Part shown: piece by piece, positions 22,569-25,071 of the stretch | Layout of the letters: each line of letters starts with the position of its first letter | How positions within the stretch are numbered: the first letter of the stretch is position 1 | Program-made: the position numbers and the translations under genes | Notes under the pieces: generated by a model | Databases searched by the model: none | Seen by the model: the letters and a program-made list of their open reading frames with translations, nothing else | What the model was told of the DNA's origin: nothing | NCBI GenBank assembly: GCA_946482545.1 | Contig: CAMLRX010000073.1 | Location: 1-25,071, forward strand | Length of the DNA: 25,071 nucleotides | Source: an uncultured Flavihumibacter sp. | Lineage (GTDB): Bacteria; Bacteroidota; Bacteroidia; Chitinophagales; Chitinophagaceae | Reading direction: 5' to 3'

Positions 22569-24104
22569 ATGACGGAAAAAATACTCATTCTCGATTTCGG
22601 ATCTCAGTACACTCAATTGATAGCACGTGTTGTGCGCGAGGCAAATGTTTATTGTGAGATCGTCCCTTATCATCATACCATAGAATTCGATGACACCCTG
22701 AAAGGCATCATCCTATCCGGCTCCCCGTTCTCCGTGAACGATCCCAACGCGCCGGTGGTGGACATCGCCGACATGATCGCCCGGAAACCGGTGCTCGGCA
22801 TCTGCTACGGCGCCCAGCTTACGGCGAAGAACTTCGGTGGCAGGGTAGAAAAATCAAATAAAAGAGAATATGGCCGCGCATTACTGCGCAAAGAACTGGA
22901 CGATGCGCTGTTACAGGGCATTTCAGAAGAATCACAAGTTTGGATGAGCCACGGCGACTCCATCCTCGAACTGCCGCAAGGTTTTGAAATACTCGCTACC
23001 ACAGATAGTATCCCCGTGGCCGCCTTCAGAAAGAACGGCAGCGACACGAATCCATTATACGGCCTTCAGTTCCATCCGGAAGTGTACCACTCTACCGAAG
23101 GAAAAAAGATCATCAGCAATTTCCTCGTGAAAACATGCGGATGTACCCAGGACTGGACACCAGCCCACTTTATTTCCGATACTGTGGAAGCGCTGAAAAA
23201 ACAGATCGGCGACAAAAAAGTGATCATGGCATTGAGCGGTGGCGTAGATAGTACCGTGGCCGCCACATTGATCCACCGCGCCATAGGCGACAACCTGTAC
23301 GGCATTTTCGTAGATAATGGCGTACTCCGCAAAAACGAGTTCCAGCAGGTACTGGATATTTACGCGCAACTCGGCCTCAACGTAAAAGGCGTGGATGCGC
23401 GGGAGAAATTCTATGGCGAACTCGCCGGTAAAAGCGATCCGGAAGAAAAAAGAAAGACCATCGGCAGACTCTTTATAGAAGTGTTCCAGGATGAAGCCCA
23501 GCATGTGGACGGTGTTGAAATGCTTGGACAAGGCACCATTTATCCTGATGTGATTGAAAGTGTTTCCGTACACGGCCCATCGGTTACCATCAAATCACAC
23601 CACAATGTGGGCGGTCTCCCTGATACCATGAAAATGGGACTCGTGGAGCCACTGCGTTTCCTGTTCAAAGACGAAGTACGCAGGGTGGGACTTGAACTCG
23701 GCATCCCCTACGACCTTTTGTACCGTCATCCCTTCCCCGGACCAGGTCTCGCGATCCGCATACTCGGAGAAGTGACGGAAGAAAAGGTACAGTTATTGCA
23801 GGAAGCTGATCATATCTATACCAAAGGGTTGAAAGAGCACCAGTTGTACGATAAAGTATGGCAGGCGGGAGCCATCCTCCTCCCAGTGAAAAGTGTAGGC
23901 GTAATGGGTGATGAAAGGACTTACGAATACACGATCGCACTGCGCGCCGTGACTTCAGTAGATGGCATGACCGCCGATTGGGCGCATCTCCCCTACCAGT
24001 TCCTCGCGCAGATGTCGAACGACATCATCAACAACGTAAGGGGCATCAACCGGGTGGTGTACGATATCAGCAGTAAGCCTCCCGCAACCATTGAGTGGGA
24101 GTAA
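22569..24104 (+). CDS. guaA: GMP synthase (glutamine-hydrolysing)
   Basis: This 511-residue cytoplasmic enzyme converts XMP to GMP with glutamine and ATP, the last step of guanine nucleotide synthesis. The class I amidotransferase domain is N-terminal (about 1-190: [20 protein letters not shown], nucleophile C79 in GICYGAQ, H169 and E171 in [10 protein letters not shown]). The ATP pyrophosphatase domain has the PP-loop SGGVDST (223-229), and the C-terminal dimerisation domain carries [33 protein letters not shown] and the family ending KPPATIEWE. All catalytic residues are present and the length is normal. ATG at 22569 begins directly at the first beta strand. A periplasmic-binding-fold gene follows 26 bases later on the same strand. 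Confidence 0.98.
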   Translation: MTEKILILDFGSQYTQLIARVVREANVYCEIVPYHHTIEFDDTLKGIILSGSPFSVNDPNAPVVDIADMIARKPVLGICYGAQLTAKNFGGRVEKSNKREYGRALLRKELDDALLQGISEESQVWMSHGDSILELPQGFEILATTDSIPVAAFRKNGSDTNPLYGLQFHPEVYHSTEGKKIISNFLVKTCGCTQDWTPAHFISDTVEALKKQIGDKKVIMALSGGVDSTVAATLIHRAIGDNLYGIFVDNGVLRKNEFQQVLDIYAQLGLNVKGVDAREKFYGELAGKSDPEEKRKTIGRLFIEVFQDEAQHVDGVEMLGQGTIYPDVIESVSVHGPSVTIKSHHNVGGLPDTMKMGLVEPLRFLFKDEVRRVGLELGIPYDLLYRHPFPGPGLAIRILGEVTEEKVQLLQEADHIYTKGLKEHQLYDKVWQAGAILLPVKSVGVMGDERTYEYTIALRAVTSVDGMTADWAHLPYQFLAQMSNDIINNVRGINRVVYDISSKPPATIEWE

Positions 24105-24130
24105 CCGATTTTTCATATAAACCCGGACGG

Positions 24131-25071
24131 ATGAACAAACGCTTCCCGTTTTTTATACTGGCGCTGCTCTGCAGTGTTCAACTTTTGGCGCAAACCCCTT
24201 TCAGGCATAAACTGGCGGTATTCGCTCCTTTGTACCTCGATTCGGCTTACAATGGTTTTCAGTATAAACACGGGAACACCCTCCCACGTTACATTATACC
24301 CGGACTTGAATTTTACCAGGGCGTACAATTGGCGCTTGATTCCATGAACCTGGAAGGCGTTCCGCTGGAAGTATTTGTGTACGATACCAAATCAAAATCG
24401 AAACCATTTACCACACAGGTGCGCGAAATGCCTGAAGTGGAAATGATCATCGGTGCGGCATCGGCTGATGAAGTACGCATACTCGCCAACGTTGCACTCG
24501 AAAGAAAGATTCCGTTCATTTCCTCCAGCTTCCCCAATGATGCGGGCGTGGTGAACAACCCTTATTTCGTTGTGCTGAATTCCACTTTGCCCGCGCATTT
24601 CCGAACCATCTACCAATTCCTTCAAAAAACACATGCGTTGCACAACGTGGTTTATTTCAGAAGGAAATCTGCCCAGGATGCCTGGCTGAAGGACCTGTAT
24701 ACGGAAACCGGGAATACCGCTACCGGAACACCGGTTAAAACGAAGTTCGTGGAACTCGATGCGGATTTTACAGCAGAAGACATCCTTCCTTTTTTGGACA
24801 GCAATACAACGAATGTATGTATCGCCGGAACCATGGACGAGGCGTTCTCCAAACAACTGGCAGCCGCTATTGCCCCGTTCACAAAGGAATACCGGTCCAA
24901 ACTTATTGGCATGCCCACATGGGACGGCTACCGTGAACTGAACAAACCTGAATACAGAGACCTCGAAATCGTTTATACGGCACCGCTATACAATCCACGC
25001 ACCGATAAGATCAGCATGGCCATCACTGAATTGTATAAGAACAAGTTCTATTCCCGCCCCAGCGACATGGT
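24131..25071 (+). CDS. Periplasmic-binding-protein type I fold protein (ABC substrate-binding/receptor-like), 3' end outside window
   Basis: The frame opens with ATG at 24131 and remains open to the window edge, giving 313 residues of an unfinished protein. It begins with a signal peptide (MNKRFPFFILALLCSVQLLA, then QTPFRHKLAVF). The body resembles the Peripla_BP_6/LivK-type fold: LAVFAPLYLD as first strand, a helix GLEFYQGVQLALDSM, the strand VPLEVFVYDTKSK, then EVEMIIGAASADEVRILANV and KIPFISSSFPNDAGVVNNPY, the classic order of lobe I in amino-acid/receptor binding proteins, and KLIGMPTWDGYREL / LEIVYTAPLYNP in lobe II. No lipobox is seen. It follows guaA by 26 bases and may be cotranscribed. 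The ligand is unknown; in Bacteroidota such folds can also occur fused to LysM domains, which could lie in the missing part. Confidence 0.82.
   Translation, partial: MNKRFPFFILALLCSVQLLAQTPFRHKLAVFAPLYLDSAYNGFQYKHGNTLPRYIIPGLEFYQGVQLALDSMNLEGVPLEVFVYDTKSKSKPFTTQVREMPEVEMIIGAASADEVRILANVALERKIPFISSSFPNDAGVVNNPYFVVLNSTLPAHFRTIYQFLQKTHALHNVVYFRRKSAQDAWLKDLYTETGNTATGTPVKTKFVELDADFTAEDILPFLDSNTTNVCIAGTMDEAFSKQLAAAIAPFTKEYRSKLIGMPTWDGYRELNKPEYRDLEIVYTAPLYNPRTDKISMAITELYKNKFYSRPSDM

Noticed and set aside
1..25071. CRISPR arrays, tRNA/rRNA genes, insertion sequences, phage genes
   Set aside because: No regularly spaced repeats, cloverleaf-type sequences, transposase motifs or phage structural proteins were seen on either strand.

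Overview
The window comes from a Bacteroidota genome, most likely the family Chitinophagaceae. The evidence is a SusC/SusD pair driven by an ECF sigma factor and a FecR-type anti-sigma factor, many short lipoproteins with SCKK/AGC-type lipoboxes, a head-GIN lipoprotein, starts without Shine-Dalgarno sequences, and promoters of the Bacteroidota TTTG / TAnnTTTG type. This placement is inferred from gene content; no rRNA or other taxonomic marker is present.

Layout. (1) 1-4707, plus strand: the 3' end of a TolC-like outer membrane protein, a membrane-fusion adaptor and a full RND pump, forming one tripartite efflux operon that ends in a long palindromic terminator. (2) 4873-5454, minus: a stand-alone nitroreductase with a good promoter, followed upstream by a 400-base non-coding stretch. 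(3) 5855-18118, minus: a complete SusCD-type uptake locus transcribed from high to low coordinates: ECF sigma, FecR anti-sigma, STN-containing SusC, SusD, DUF4843 lipoprotein, PKD-like lipoprotein, a PKD / HEIGH metallopeptidase-like / F5/8C lipoprotein, and a DUF4369-TlpA thioredoxin. It contains no glycoside hydrolase. (4) 18541-20379, minus: an aldo/keto reductase of the YghZ/Gpr type behind a CvfB-like S1 protein. (5) 20595-21569 and 21685-22404, minus: a purple-acid-phosphatase-like enzyme and a head-GIN lipoprotein. (6) 22569 to the end, plus: guaA, followed 26 bases later by a periplasmic-binding-fold protein cut off by the window edge.

How region 3 probably works (inference from known ECF/FecR/SusCD systems): ligand binding at SusC is sensed through the STN domain, passed to the membrane anti-sigma factor, and releases the sigma factor to transcribe susC and downstream genes. 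The surface lipoproteins and the metallopeptidase-like protein would bind and cut a protein or glycoprotein substrate rather than a plain polysaccharide.

The most interesting non-coding signal lies in the fecR-susC gap. There, on the strand opposite susC, is a near-consensus Bacteroidota promoter (15981-16011) followed about 60 bases later by a textbook intrinsic terminator (16063-16095). This predicts a roughly 78-nt antisense RNA covering the susC leader, similar in position to the DonS-type PUL antisense RNAs of Bacteroides. Other points of interest are a small family of CGGTGGCACCG-centred palindromes in three intergenic sites, a degenerate REP-like element at 18222-18318, and a hairpin with a T-run between the sigma and anti-sigma genes. 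I found no tRNA, rRNA, CRISPR array, insertion sequence or phage gene.
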